DNA from: Chlorobium sp.
Lineage (GTDB): Bacteria; Bacteroidota; Chlorobiia; Chlorobiales; Chlorobiaceae
DNA length: 64,000 bases
Direction of reading: 5' to 3'
NCBI GenBank assembly: GCA_005862225.1
Contig: SZXV01000011.1
Span: 119,120 to 183,119 of the forward strand
The first letter of the stretch is position 1; each line of letters begins with the position of its first letter. The notes under the pieces are model-generated. The model did no database searches and was not told the origin of the DNA. It saw only the letters and a program-made list of their open reading frames with translations. Shown piece after piece: positions 20,074 to 27,494 of the stretch. The position numbers and the translations under genes are program-made.

Positions 20074-21279
20074 GTGAAAAAAATTGGTATCCTTACCAGC
20101 GGAGGCGATTGCGGGGGGCTTAATGCCGTCCTGAAAGGGGCCGCCATGATGGCTCTCGCAAAAAACCTTGAACTCTATATCATTCCTAATGGATACGCTG
20201 GTTTATATAACCTTGTTGATCAGGAGCATATCGTCCGGCTTGACCTGGTTCGACTTGACCGGTTTGACGCAAGCTTTGCCGGTTCTGAAGCGGGTCATTC
20301 AAGAGTCAAAATCAAGGCTATACGCAATCCCGACAAATACAATCGCATCAAGGCCGGCATGAAAAAATTCGGTATTGATGCACTTGTTATCAGCGGTGGC
20401 GACGACTCAGGAAGCGTCATGGTCGATCTCAACCAACAAGGGATTCAGTGTATTCACGCACCGAAAACCATGGATCTCGATTTGCAGACCTATTCTGTTG
20501 GCGGTGACTCAACAATAAACCGCATCGCTCAATTTGTACACGACCTCAAAACAACTGGTAAAACCCACAACAGGGTACTGGTCACAGAGGTATTTGGACG
20601 TTATGCCGGCCATACCGCTTTCCGCAGTGGCATTGCTGCTGAAGCAGACTGTATTCTTATACCTGAGATTCCGGCAGACTGGAATATCGTATATGAACAT
20701 CTTGCAGAACGTTTTACCCGCAGAATCCGAGAAAACGACGTTCACAGCGGCACCTATACCATCGTTGTGGCGGAAGGACTGAAAAATGCTGATGGAAGTG
20801 ATATTGTTGATGAATCTGCCGGTATTGATGCTTTCGGTCATCAAAAACTGGCGGGCGCAGGAAAATTTACCTGTCAGCAAATCCAGAAACGAATGAAGGC
20901 GGATCCGGCCATGCCCCTGTTTATGAAAGAGACTGGCATGTTCGTCGAAGGTGTCTATGAAATTCCTGAAGTTCGGGAAATACATCCGGGGCACCTTGTC
21001 AGATCAGGCAACTCTTCAGCTTATGACATCAACTTCGGCTTCGAAGCTGGAGCCGCCGCGATACTGCTGCTGCTTGATGGCAAAACCGGTTTCACGATTT
21101 CCAAGGTCAAAGGCAGAAAGATAGAGTACATTGAATCAGGCAAAGCCATTGTTCAGCGCCACGTTGATCTCGACCATGTCGCCATTTATGAGTCTATGGG
21201 TATCTGCTTTGGCCGAAAACCCGCTCTCTACGATCCGATTTTGCGTGAAGTTGATGGCGTTTACGAAAGAATCTACTGA
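20074..21279 (+). CDS. pfkA: phosphofructokinase with pyrophosphate-type signature residues
   Basis: 401 aa, longer than the 320-aa bacterial ATP enzyme. The N-terminal loop is TSGGDCGGLNAV. Two positions that decide the phosphoryl donor are readable. The GGDGS of ATP enzymes is here GGDDS (D111), and the glycine before TIDND is lysine (K131, in PKTMDLD). Asp at the first site and Lys at the second are the known signature of PPi-dependent enzymes. The catalytic aspartates D134 and D136 are kept. A PPi enzyme would be reversible and could serve both glycolysis and gluconeogenesis in an autotroph. GTGAAAA start with AAAGGAGAG ribosome site. A strong terminator follows. Confidence 0.9.
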   Translation: MKKIGILTSGGDCGGLNAVLKGAAMMALAKNLELYIIPNGYAGLYNLVDQEHIVRLDLVRLDRFDASFAGSEAGHSRVKIKAIRNPDKYNRIKAGMKKFGIDALVISGGDDSGSVMVDLNQQGIQCIHAPKTMDLDLQTYSVGGDSTINRIAQFVHDLKTTGKTHNRVLVTEVFGRYAGHTAFRSGIAAEADCILIPEIPADWNIVYEHLAERFTRRIRENDVHSGTYTIVVAEGLKNADGSDIVDESAGIDAFGHQKLAGAGKFTCQQIQKRMKADPAMPLFMKETGMFVEGVYEIPEVREIHPGHLVRSGNSSAYDINFGFEAGAAAILLLLDGKTGFTISKVKGRKIEYIESGKAIVQRHVDLDHVAIYESMGICFGRKPALYDPILREVDGVYERIY

Positions 21280-21300
21280 GCGTTTCATTATTCCTGTATA

Positions 21301-21329
21301 AAAACCCCGCAACAGAAGACGGGGTTTTT
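21301..21329 (+). terminator. rho-independent terminator of pfkA
   Basis: AAAACCCCG (21301-21309) pairs with CGGGGTTTT (21320-21328). The T run on the right makes it a good terminator on the plus strand. Confidence 0.88.
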
Positions 21330-21380
21330 ATATCTTGAGGTTTACTATTGGTCATGCATTAACATTCCAACGCCTGCATC

Positions 21381-22292
21381 ATGAATAAGTCTGCCAAAAT
21401 CTGGATGAACGGCGACCTGATTGACTGGATTGACGCGAAAATCCACATTCTGTCACATGTTGTCCACTACGGTTCATCTATCTTTGAGGGAATACGCTGC
21501 TATGAAACTCTGAAGGGTTCGGCCGTACTCTTTCTGGATGAACACATCAAACGCCTTAGAGACTCGGCAAAAATATACCGTATAGAAATTCCCTATTCCG
21601 AAAAGGAGCTGAAAGAGGCTGTCATCAGCACTATCCACGCAAACAATCACAAATCCTGTTACATCCGACCACTGGTTTATCGTGGACAGGGGGCATTGGG
21701 AGTCAATCCGCACAGGGCATCCATCGAGGTTGCTATTGCCACCTGGGAATGGGGCGCCTATCTTGGAGAAGATGTGCTTGAAACCGGCGTTGATGTCCGC
21801 GTTTCGTCGTGGAACAGGCCTGCCCCGAATACACTGCCTGCATGGGCCAAAGCTGGTGGAAACTACCTGAACTCACAGCTTATCAAAATGGAAGCCCTGA
21901 TGGACGACTATGCCGAAGGACTTGCACTTGATGTCAACGGGTATGTCTCTGAAGGAAGCGGCGAAAATATCTTTGTTATCCGTGACGGAATCATCTACAC
22001 ACCAATGTCAGCCCAGTCAATTTTGCCGGGCTTTACCCGTTACGCTATCATGCACATTGCAAAAGAGCATGGTTATGAGGTTCGCGAAACCCTGATTCCA
22101 CGTGAAGCACTCTACATTGCTGATGAGGTCTTCCTGACTGGAACTGCGGCTGAAATAACACCGGTCAGAAGCATTGACAAATACCCGATCGGAAATGAAA
22201 AACGCGGCCCGATTACCGAGGTGTTGCAGCATGAGTATCTGAAAATTGTCCAAACCGGCGAAGATCCTTATAACTGGTTAACCTTTACCTGA
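21381..22292 (+). CDS. ilvE: branched-chain amino acid aminotransferase
   Basis: 303 aa, fold-type IV PLP aminotransferase that makes Leu, Ile and Val from their keto acids. Blocks: VVHYGSSIFEGIRCYET near residue 30, YIRPLVYRGQGALGVNP near 95, the PLP lysine in PAWAKAGGNYLNSQL (around 160), LDVNGYVSEGSGENIFV and LTGTAAEITPVRSID. Normal length and all signature positions present. holB follows 16 bp later, which suggests co-transcription. Confidence 0.95.
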   Translation: MNKSAKIWMNGDLIDWIDAKIHILSHVVHYGSSIFEGIRCYETLKGSAVLFLDEHIKRLRDSAKIYRIEIPYSEKELKEAVISTIHANNHKSCYIRPLVYRGQGALGVNPHRASIEVAIATWEWGAYLGEDVLETGVDVRVSSWNRPAPNTLPAWAKAGGNYLNSQLIKMEALMDDYAEGLALDVNGYVSEGSGENIFVIRDGIIYTPMSAQSILPGFTRYAIMHIAKEHGYEVRETLIPREALYIADEVFLTGTAAEITPVRSIDKYPIGNEKRGPITEVLQHEYLKIVQTGEDPYNWLTFT

Positions 22293-22308
22293 AAAGTGCA
22301 GGACGGGC

Positions 22309-23478
22309 ATGAGCTGGAAGAATATTATCGGCCAACAAAAGCAGATTCGCGTCCTGCAGAAAGCACTTGAAACAGGACGTTTTGCTCATGCCTACCTTTT
22401 CACCGGCCATGAAGGAACAGGCAAGGAGAGTGTGGCCTTTGAAGTAGCCTCAATTCTCAACTGCCGGAGCACAACTACCGGGGAAAGTGACGGAGCGTGT
22501 GGCAAGTGCCCTGACTGCCTGCAGATCCAGGAGTTCATGCATCCGAACGTCGAGTATGTTTTTCCCGTGGAATCAGCACTGCTTGAAACCAGTGACTCCG
22601 CAAAAAAAGAGAACAAGCGCTTTACTGAAGCAAAAGAACGCTACGATGCGCTGATTGAACATAAAAAGCAAAACCAGTATTTCTCCCCTGCCATGGAACG
22701 CTCCATGGGCATTTTAACCGAACAGATCATTACCCTCCAGCATAAAGCGCTTTTTATGCCCAATGAAGGCAGTAAAAAAATATTCATTATTTCACAGGCC
22801 GAACGCCTGCACCCATCAGCGGCAAACAAACTTCTGAAACTCCTCGAAGAGCCGCCTGCGCATATTGTCTTTATTCTGGTTTCTTCGCGACCCGAAGCGC
22901 TGCTTCCAACCATTCGTTCCCGATGTCAGGCTGTCGCTTTTTCGCGGGTAACTTCTCAGGAACTACGACTCTGGCTACAGACAAACCGACCAGAGATCAT
23001 TGACCCCGAGCTGAGCTTTATTGCAAGTTTTTCGAGAGGTAACCTCCGGCTGGCATGGGAACTGATGACCAACCGCAGCGAAAACCCGTCTGAATCAGCA
23101 ACTCTTGTGCTCCGCAACCAGGCACTTGACTACCTTCGTTCCGTTCTCACTACCAATAATTTTCACAAGGCTATCATCTCATGCGAACAGATATCAAAAA
23201 ATCTGTCCCGCAGTGACCTCACTCTTTTTCTTGCTGCTCTTCTGCTCTTCTTTCAAGACGCTAACCATCGTCAGATCAATCCGGACTTTCAAGAACTGAA
23301 CAATCCGGACATTACCGATTCCATTGACCGTTTTGCCAGAAACTTCAAAAATACCGATTATTTCCGCATCTCGACCATTACCGAAGATGCGATTCGAGCC
23401 ATAGAACGCAATGCCAACCCCCTGCTTGTCTTTGCCTCCTTCACTGCCAACATCAAATCATTGCTGCAAAAGGGATAA
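22309..23478 (+). CDS. holB: DNA polymerase III delta-prime subunit (clamp loader)
   Basis: 389 aa. AAA+ clamp-loader fold: IIGQQKQIRVLQKAL, Walker-A-like GHEGTGKES near 33-41, a zinc module with four cysteines (C51 and the CGKCPDC stretch), the insertion-bearing middle, and the sensor/SRC block LKLLEEPPAHIVFILVSSRPEALLPTIRSRC. The SRC motif fits a delta-prime or DnaX-like subunit. The absence of the long DnaX C-terminus and the length favour delta-prime. An insertion of roughly 60 charged residues (about 90-150) between the zinc module and the sensor region is larger than in E. coli. It is the last gene before the accessory island. Confidence 0.85.
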   Translation: MSWKNIIGQQKQIRVLQKALETGRFAHAYLFTGHEGTGKESVAFEVASILNCRSTTTGESDGACGKCPDCLQIQEFMHPNVEYVFPVESALLETSDSAKKENKRFTEAKERYDALIEHKKQNQYFSPAMERSMGILTEQIITLQHKALFMPNEGSKKIFIISQAERLHPSAANKLLKLLEEPPAHIVFILVSSRPEALLPTIRSRCQAVAFSRVTSQELRLWLQTNRPEIIDPELSFIASFSRGNLRLAWELMTNRSENPSESATLVLRNQALDYLRSVLTTNNFHKAIISCEQISKNLSRSDLTLFLAALLLFFQDANHRQINPDFQELNNPDITDSIDRFARNFKNTDYFRISTITEDAIRAIERNANPLLVFASFTANIKSLLQKG

Positions 23479-23556
23479 CAATGAAAAATACCGACATTTT
23501 TTTCTGTGAATACGTAGGGCAATCTTTTGGATTACTCTAAAGTATTAGAGAAAGCC

Positions 23557-23597
23557 ATTTGGAATAAGAAAAAAGAAATGATAAGTTTTTTTCTGTA
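23557..23597 (+). repeat. 41-bp inverted repeat, left copy
   Basis: Begins ATTTGGAATAAG, contains GAAATGATAA and ends TTTTTTTCTGTA. It matches the reverse complement of 27275-27315 with about two mismatches and one single-base gap. Similarity starts abruptly on the outer side. Each copy lies upstream of one of the two NotI-like genes. Confidence 0.8.
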
Positions 23598-23649
23598 CCT
23601 TGGAGTACTTGGTTGAATTATCAGTGATAATATGGTTTGTATTCTTTTG

Positions 23650-23812
23650 GGAGATTATTCAATAAAGAAACCTGTTTTCTTGAACTCAATTTTTCAGGCA
23701 TACAAAAGCGCGTATAGTTATCGCAACAATTACAGCTTATGCTGGTGAACATGATCAAACGCTGAATTTGGATCTGCTGAATGACAAATCCAAAAAGTTC
23801 ATCGATATCTAA
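23650..23812 (+). pseudogene. decayed copy of the small helical-protein gene found at 26973-27212
   Basis: This stretch lies at the same place before the first NotI-like gene as the intact 79-codon gene before the second. The two align at the DNA level near their 3' ends: AATTTGGATCTGC here against AATCTGGATCTGC there, giving LNLDL in both. They align again at AGTTATCGC against AGTTATTGC. About 70 bp between these blocks is missing here, the ATG position is ATT, and stops interrupt the frame. The last readable piece ends KSKKFIDI and a TAA at 23810-23812. Confidence 0.6.
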
Positions 23813-23827
23813 TAAAAATCGGAAAAG

Positions 23828-25303
23828 ATGTTTATCAACAACGATTTACTTGAATTTTTCGGCTCCATGATGGAGATAAAAAAACAGAAGCGGGATATTT
23901 TCTATACGCTCGCCTCTGATGTTGATGATTCGGAGATCAAGAAGACTTTGCTGCGAATAAGCATGGATGAGCAACGACACGTTGATCAACTTCAGCATAG
24001 TATTGATCTTGTTAACGGTGTGCACGTCACTGAGAATGATGCCGCAAGCAACTATCCACTCCCTGAGCTGATGCCAACTCCTCCAAGGCCTGCAAGAGAG
24101 GATAAGCCAAAACACGTTGAACCTGTCCAGCACATTGTTGAGTCTGCCCAAAACATACCAGAGTCTGATTTGGATAATAGTTATGCCCGGCCCGGCCAGT
24201 CAAAGACTCCTTTGAAACCTGCAAAAGTGGACGAACCAAAGTATGCTGAACCTGTCCGGAAGATGACCGAGCCTTCCAAAAACATACCAACTTATGATGC
24301 CGGGAACAGGTATGCTCAAACTGACCCGATTCCGCCTCCATCGAGGTATGCCGGTGCTAATGACGAGATTCCTGTGGTGCAAACCAGAACGAATCTTGAT
24401 CTTGCCAAAGATGAGGGGTATGAAACTATATCACATATTCAATCTACTCCGACACCAACCCTTCACAACATGAACACCCTTAAGCATCCTTTAGGTGAGG
24501 TTTTTGGTTATCCGACAACAGACCAGTCACCAAAGGCACAGCGCTATCGCTCTCATCGTCATTGCCCATTCAATAATAAAGTTCCGAACTGCACGAATGA
24601 CCAGTCAAAAAATCCTCTTGGCGTATGCAGTATTTTAACCAACAATAAACCTGTCATCACCTGCCCGGTTCGTTTCCGCGAAGACTGGCAGATTACCGAT
24701 GATGCAGCTTCATTCTTTTTCAAGGAGGGCGTTCGCTGGAGCACTGTAACGGATGTGCGCCTTAATGACGCTTACGGAAAATCTGCGGGAAATATTGATG
24801 TTATGCTTGTCGCTTATGATGAAAGCGGCAAAATGATTGATTTCGGGGCTCTTGAAGTTCATGCAGCATTTATTTCGGGTAATTTACGCGATCCTTTTGA
24901 ATATTACATGAAAGATCCGAAGTCTCATGCTTCGATGGATTGGACAAATCAGCCAAACTATCCGCACCCGGATTTTCTTTCAGCAACACGCAGAAGTATC
25001 GTGCCGCAGCTCTTGTTTAAAGGGGGAATTTTAAATGCGTGGCATAAGAAAATGGCTGTAGCCATCAACAAAAGCTTGTTTGATACGCTTCCACCTTTCA
25101 GCCAGGTCAAAAAAGAGGATGCTGATATTGCCTGGCTCATTTACGATCTTGAACCAGTAACTGAAGGCGAAAATAATCGTTATCAATTAACAAGGATTGG
25201 TGTCGTGTATACGGCATACCAGTCAACACTTTCATCTTTAGCGAAAATATCGCCAGGAAATGTTAATGATTTTGTGAAATTGATCCCTGAACTGGCAAAC
25301 TGA
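23828..25303 (+). CDS. NotI-family restriction-endonuclease-like protein, copy 1, with ferritin-like N-terminal helices and linker repeats
   Basis: 491 aa in three parts. Residues 1-65 are helical, with a ferritin-like element MDEQRHVDQL. Residues 75-195 are a proline-rich linker with two and a half repeats of 42-43 residues (starting near N75, N117 and N160). Residues 215-491 are the conserved domain. It has four cysteines, C246, C255, C267 and C279 (HCPFNN, PNC, LGVC, ITCPVR), in the pattern of the NotI metal site, then D324 (NIDVMLV) and E343-x-H345 (GALEVHA), which fit a PD-(D/E)xK active site of the NotI E-x-Q kind. No methyltransferase is nearby, so its role may not be classical restriction. 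A close paralogue lies on the opposite strand. GGAAAAG precedes the ATG. Confidence 0.7.
   Translation: MFINNDLLEFFGSMMEIKKQKRDIFYTLASDVDDSEIKKTLLRISMDEQRHVDQLQHSIDLVNGVHVTENDAASNYPLPELMPTPPRPAREDKPKHVEPVQHIVESAQNIPESDLDNSYARPGQSKTPLKPAKVDEPKYAEPVRKMTEPSKNIPTYDAGNRYAQTDPIPPPSRYAGANDEIPVVQTRTNLDLAKDEGYETISHIQSTPTPTLHNMNTLKHPLGEVFGYPTTDQSPKAQRYRSHRHCPFNNKVPNCTNDQSKNPLGVCSILTNNKPVITCPVRFREDWQITDDAASFFFKEGVRWSTVTDVRLNDAYGKSAGNIDVMLVAYDESGKMIDFGALEVHAAFISGNLRDPFEYYMKDPKSHASMDWTNQPNYPHPDFLSATRRSIVPQLLFKGGILNAWHKKMAVAINKSLFDTLPPFSQVKKEDADIAWLIYDLEPVTEGENNRYQLTRIGVVYTAYQSTLSSLAKISPGNVNDFVKLIPELAN
24050..24380 (+). repeat. in-gene tandem repeat of about 129 bp encoding a proline-rich linker
   Basis: Units start at about 24050, 24176 and 24305 (the last is partial). 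They share the protein pattern N-x-Y-(P/A), a PP or P-x-P run, PA(R/K)-x-(D/E)-(K/E)-PK, EPV, N-I-P and (D)-(A/D). The paralogue at 25811-26983 has no such repeats and a shorter acidic linker instead, so the repeats grew or were lost after duplication. Confidence 0.65.
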
Positions 25304-25327
25304 TAACAAGTCGTTATTATCGCAATC

Positions 25328-25406
25328 AGCACCTGTTCTTCAAGCAAGAGCTGCCAAGGAACTTTTCTTGAGGCGCAATTGTTTGAAGTTCAGGTGCTTG
25401 TTTTAA
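25328..25406 (+). terminator. long hairpin terminator after NotI-like copy 1
   Basis: AGCACCTG (25328-25335) pairs with CAGGTGCT (25391-25398). The pairing continues inward with CTTCAAGCAA against TTGTTTGAAG, and a smaller CAAG/CTTG stem lies inside. TGTTTTAAATTT follows. It is a likely terminator separating this gene from the Nif11-like gene. Confidence 0.7.
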
Positions 25407-25508
25407 ATTTGATGGATCGCTGTAGCATAGTAAGAGATAGCACTATGATAAAATAGCACTAAAAATTAATATGTTCTTTTCTGTGGAGATGTTTAAAAGG
25501 AGCTCATT

Positions 25509-25697
25509 ATGTCTGAAGAAAAAGCAAAAGAATTTATTGAAAAATTGCAATCTGATGCTGAGTTGAAGGAAAAGTTGGAGAATTTTATAGCAACAGCAGG
25601 TTTTACATGCAACTTGACGGAGATACGGAAGGTGGCATGGGATTTAATGATGGCTCAATATCTGAAAAAGCTGCCAGCATCTGAACATTGGGAATAA
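25509..25697 (+). CDS. Nif11-like small protein
   Basis: 62 aa. The start SEEKAKEFIEKLQSDAELKEKLE followed by an A-G-F (residues 30-32) matches the Nif11/Nif11-like leader family, which occurs as free small proteins in nitrogen fixers and as leaders of modified peptides. No double-glycine leader cleavage site or Cys/Ser/Thr-rich core follows, so it is probably a free Nif11-domain protein and not a peptide precursor. AAGGAGCTC ahead of the ATG is an excellent ribosome site. It sits between the two convergent NotI-like genes; a functional link is unproven. Confidence 0.65.
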   Translation: MSEEKAKEFIEKLQSDAELKEKLENFIATAGFTCNLTEIRKVAWDLMMAQYLKKLPASEHWE

Positions 25698-25810
25698 ATA
25701 CCATAATTTAAAAGCCATGCTCTGTTTGCAATGAGCACGCATTCATATCAGCTCCTGATATTACAGCGGGGCTGAGTGTCTTTTATCAAAGAATTCTTGA
25801 TAATTTAAGT

Positions 25811-26983
25811 TTACCCCGCAAGTTCTGGAATCACGTGTACAAAATCGTTAATATTCCCTGGAGCCACTGCCATCATTGCAGATAATGTTGACTGAAACTC
25901 AGTGTAAACAACGCCAATCCTTTTGAGCTGATAACGCTCTTTCTCACCTTCAGTTACTGGCTCAAGATCGTAAATGAGCCAGGCAATATCAGCATCCTCT
26001 TTTTTAACCTGGCTGAATATCGGCAGCGTATCAAACAAGCTTTTGTTGATGGCTAAAGCCATTTTCTTATGCCATGCATGTAAAATCCCGCCTTTAAATA
26101 ACAGTTGAGGAAAAATATTTTCGCGGGCTGCCGAAAGAAAATCCGGGTGCGGATAGTTTGGCTGTGTTGTCCAATCCATCGAAGCATGAGACTTGGGATC
26201 TTTCATGTAATATTCAAAGGGCTCTCGTACATTACCCGAAATGTATGCGGCATGAATATCAAGCGACCCAAAGTCAATCATTTTCCCGCTTTCATCATAG
26301 GCAACAAGCATAACATCTATAGCACCCGCAGACTTCCCTTCGGCATCATTCAGGCGGACATCAGTTACAGTACTCCAACGAACACCCTCTTCAAAAAAGA
26401 AAGAAGCAGCATCATCAGTAATCATCCAGTCCTCATGGAAACGCACTGGACAGGTTATAACTGGTGTATTGTTTTGCAAAATACTGCAAACTCCCAAAGG
26501 GTTTTTAGACTGTTCATTCGTACAGTTGGGAATCTTGTTATTAAAGGGGCAATGACGATGAGAGCGATACCGTTGTGCCTTCGGCGACTGGTCTGTTGTC
26601 GTAAAGCCGAAAACCTCGCCTAAAGGATGCGTTAAAGTATTCATACTGTGAAGGAATTTTGGAGTAGAAGATTGACGATGAGCAATCGATTCATGATCCT
26701 TCTGGGCTGAAACAAAATCATGAACCTGCTGAGGCGGATCCTCGAAAAGCATCTCATCATCAACAGCATACTGGGCTTCAGTTGTTGCTGTGACAGGCTG
26801 AAAATAGGGCATGGAAACGTAACCCTCCGAATGGCCCGGATCATCGCTTCCTGTGAACGATACCTCCTCCTCATTATCCTGATCATCATCATCAGAAGCA
26901 AGAGTCGTCAGTGTATCTCGTTTGTGTTTTTTTGTTTCTATAATGGATCCGAAAAATCCAAGTAAATCTTTATTAAAAAACAT
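25811..26983 (-). CDS. NotI-family restriction-endonuclease-like protein, copy 2
   Basis: 390 aa from the ATG at 26983, where the protein starts MFFNKDLLGFFGS, aligned with MFINNDLLEFFGS of copy 1. An upstream frame extension to 27100 overlaps the preceding gene and is unlikely. The C-terminal 280 residues are nearly the same as copy 1. The four cysteines are C145, C154, C166 and C178. The putative active site has D223, but the glutamate is aspartate here (D242-x-H244, SLDIHA). The linker is short and acidic (DDDDQDNEEE) and lacks the repeats of copy 1. The preceding small gene overlaps its start by 11 bp, so the two are translated together. The target sequence and any partner methylase are unknown. 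Confidence 0.68.
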   Translation of the reverse strand: MFFNKDLLGFFGSIIETKKHKRDTLTTLASDDDDQDNEEEVSFTGSDDPGHSEGYVSMPYFQPVTATTEAQYAVDDEMLFEDPPQQVHDFVSAQKDHESIAHRQSSTPKFLHSMNTLTHPLGEVFGFTTTDQSPKAQRYRSHRHCPFNNKIPNCTNEQSKNPLGVCSILQNNTPVITCPVRFHEDWMITDDAASFFFEEGVRWSTVTDVRLNDAEGKSAGAIDVMLVAYDESGKMIDFGSLDIHAAYISGNVREPFEYYMKDPKSHASMDWTTQPNYPHPDFLSAARENIFPQLLFKGGILHAWHKKMALAINKSLFDTLPIFSQVKKEDADIAWLIYDLEPVTEGEKERYQLKRIGVVYTEFQSTLSAMMAVAPGNINDFVHVIPELAG

Positions 26984-27212
26984 TTTTTCCACTTTTTTCA
27001 ATGGATTCAATGAGCTGCTTTGTCGTAGACTTATGGCTCTGCAGATCCAGATTAAGTTTTTGCAGCATATCAAGTATCTTGCTCTGCACTTCCTTACCAA
27101 GAGTTGAATATCTCAGAACATGCTGAATATGATTCGAGTAAATAGCAATAACTGATTCCTCACTTTGCTCGATGGCACTGATTTTTTTCAGTAACTCTTT
27201 TTTTTCAATCAT
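26973..27212 (-). CDS. small helical protein co-transcribed with NotI-like copy 2
   Basis: 79 aa from the ATG at 27212 (MIEKKELLKK). It is predicted all-helical, with Y-x-x-H in IYSNHIQHV and a later LQSHKSTTKQLI. The pattern resembles half of a ferritin-like bundle but lacks a full diiron set. It overlaps the start of the NotI-like gene by 11 bp. A decayed copy of the same gene precedes the other NotI-like gene, so the pair formed a module before duplication. No family is firmly recognised. A partner or inhibitor role for the nuclease is only a guess. Confidence 0.6.
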   Translation of the reverse strand: MIEKKELLKKISAIEQSEESVIAIYSNHIQHVLRYSTLGKEVQSKILDMLQKLNLDLQSHKSTTKQLIESIEKSGKNVF

Positions 27213-27494
27213 GGTTAGCAAATTTTAGCGAGAATATACCACCAAAATCAGGAAGGATTTTTCTGTATTTTAACTTACATAAAAAAATTATCATTTCTTT
27301 TTCCTTATTCCAAATCGCAATCCTCGTTCAAATCAAAATTCAACACCGTCTCCGGAGAAACTTCTTTGGGACAGGCACTCCGCCCTGAAACACCAATAAC
27401 GATGAGAGCAAGGCTTTTCGAAGAGATGGCATCATAACGGAGAGAGGCATAAACCTGAATACGTCTCATTACCCTCGCGACGGTCACGAAAACT
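27213..27494. other. spacer between the NotI-like island and the M24 peptidase
   Basis: Carries the right inverted-repeat copy (27275-27315). A minus frame that starts inside the peptidase gene and ends at 27305 (NFDLNEDCDLE) is open, but it has no ribosome site and no family resemblance, so it is not called as a gene. Confidence 0.45.
27275..27315 (-). repeat. 41-bp inverted repeat, right copy
   Basis: Reverse complement begins ATTTGGAATAAG, contains GAAATGATAA and ends TTTTTTTATGTA, matching 23557-23597. With the left copy it encloses 3.76 kb holding both NotI-like genes, the Nif11-like gene, the small helical gene and its remnant. Confidence 0.8.

Noticed and set aside
25509..25697. Precursor of a modified peptide (lanthipeptide or similar)
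   Set aside because: No leader cleavage motif, no core rich in Cys/Ser/Thr, and no modification or export enzyme nearby.
23557..27315. Insertion sequence or composite transposon
   Set aside because: The inverted repeat is real, but no transposase or integrase gene lies inside or beside it and no target-site duplication was evident.
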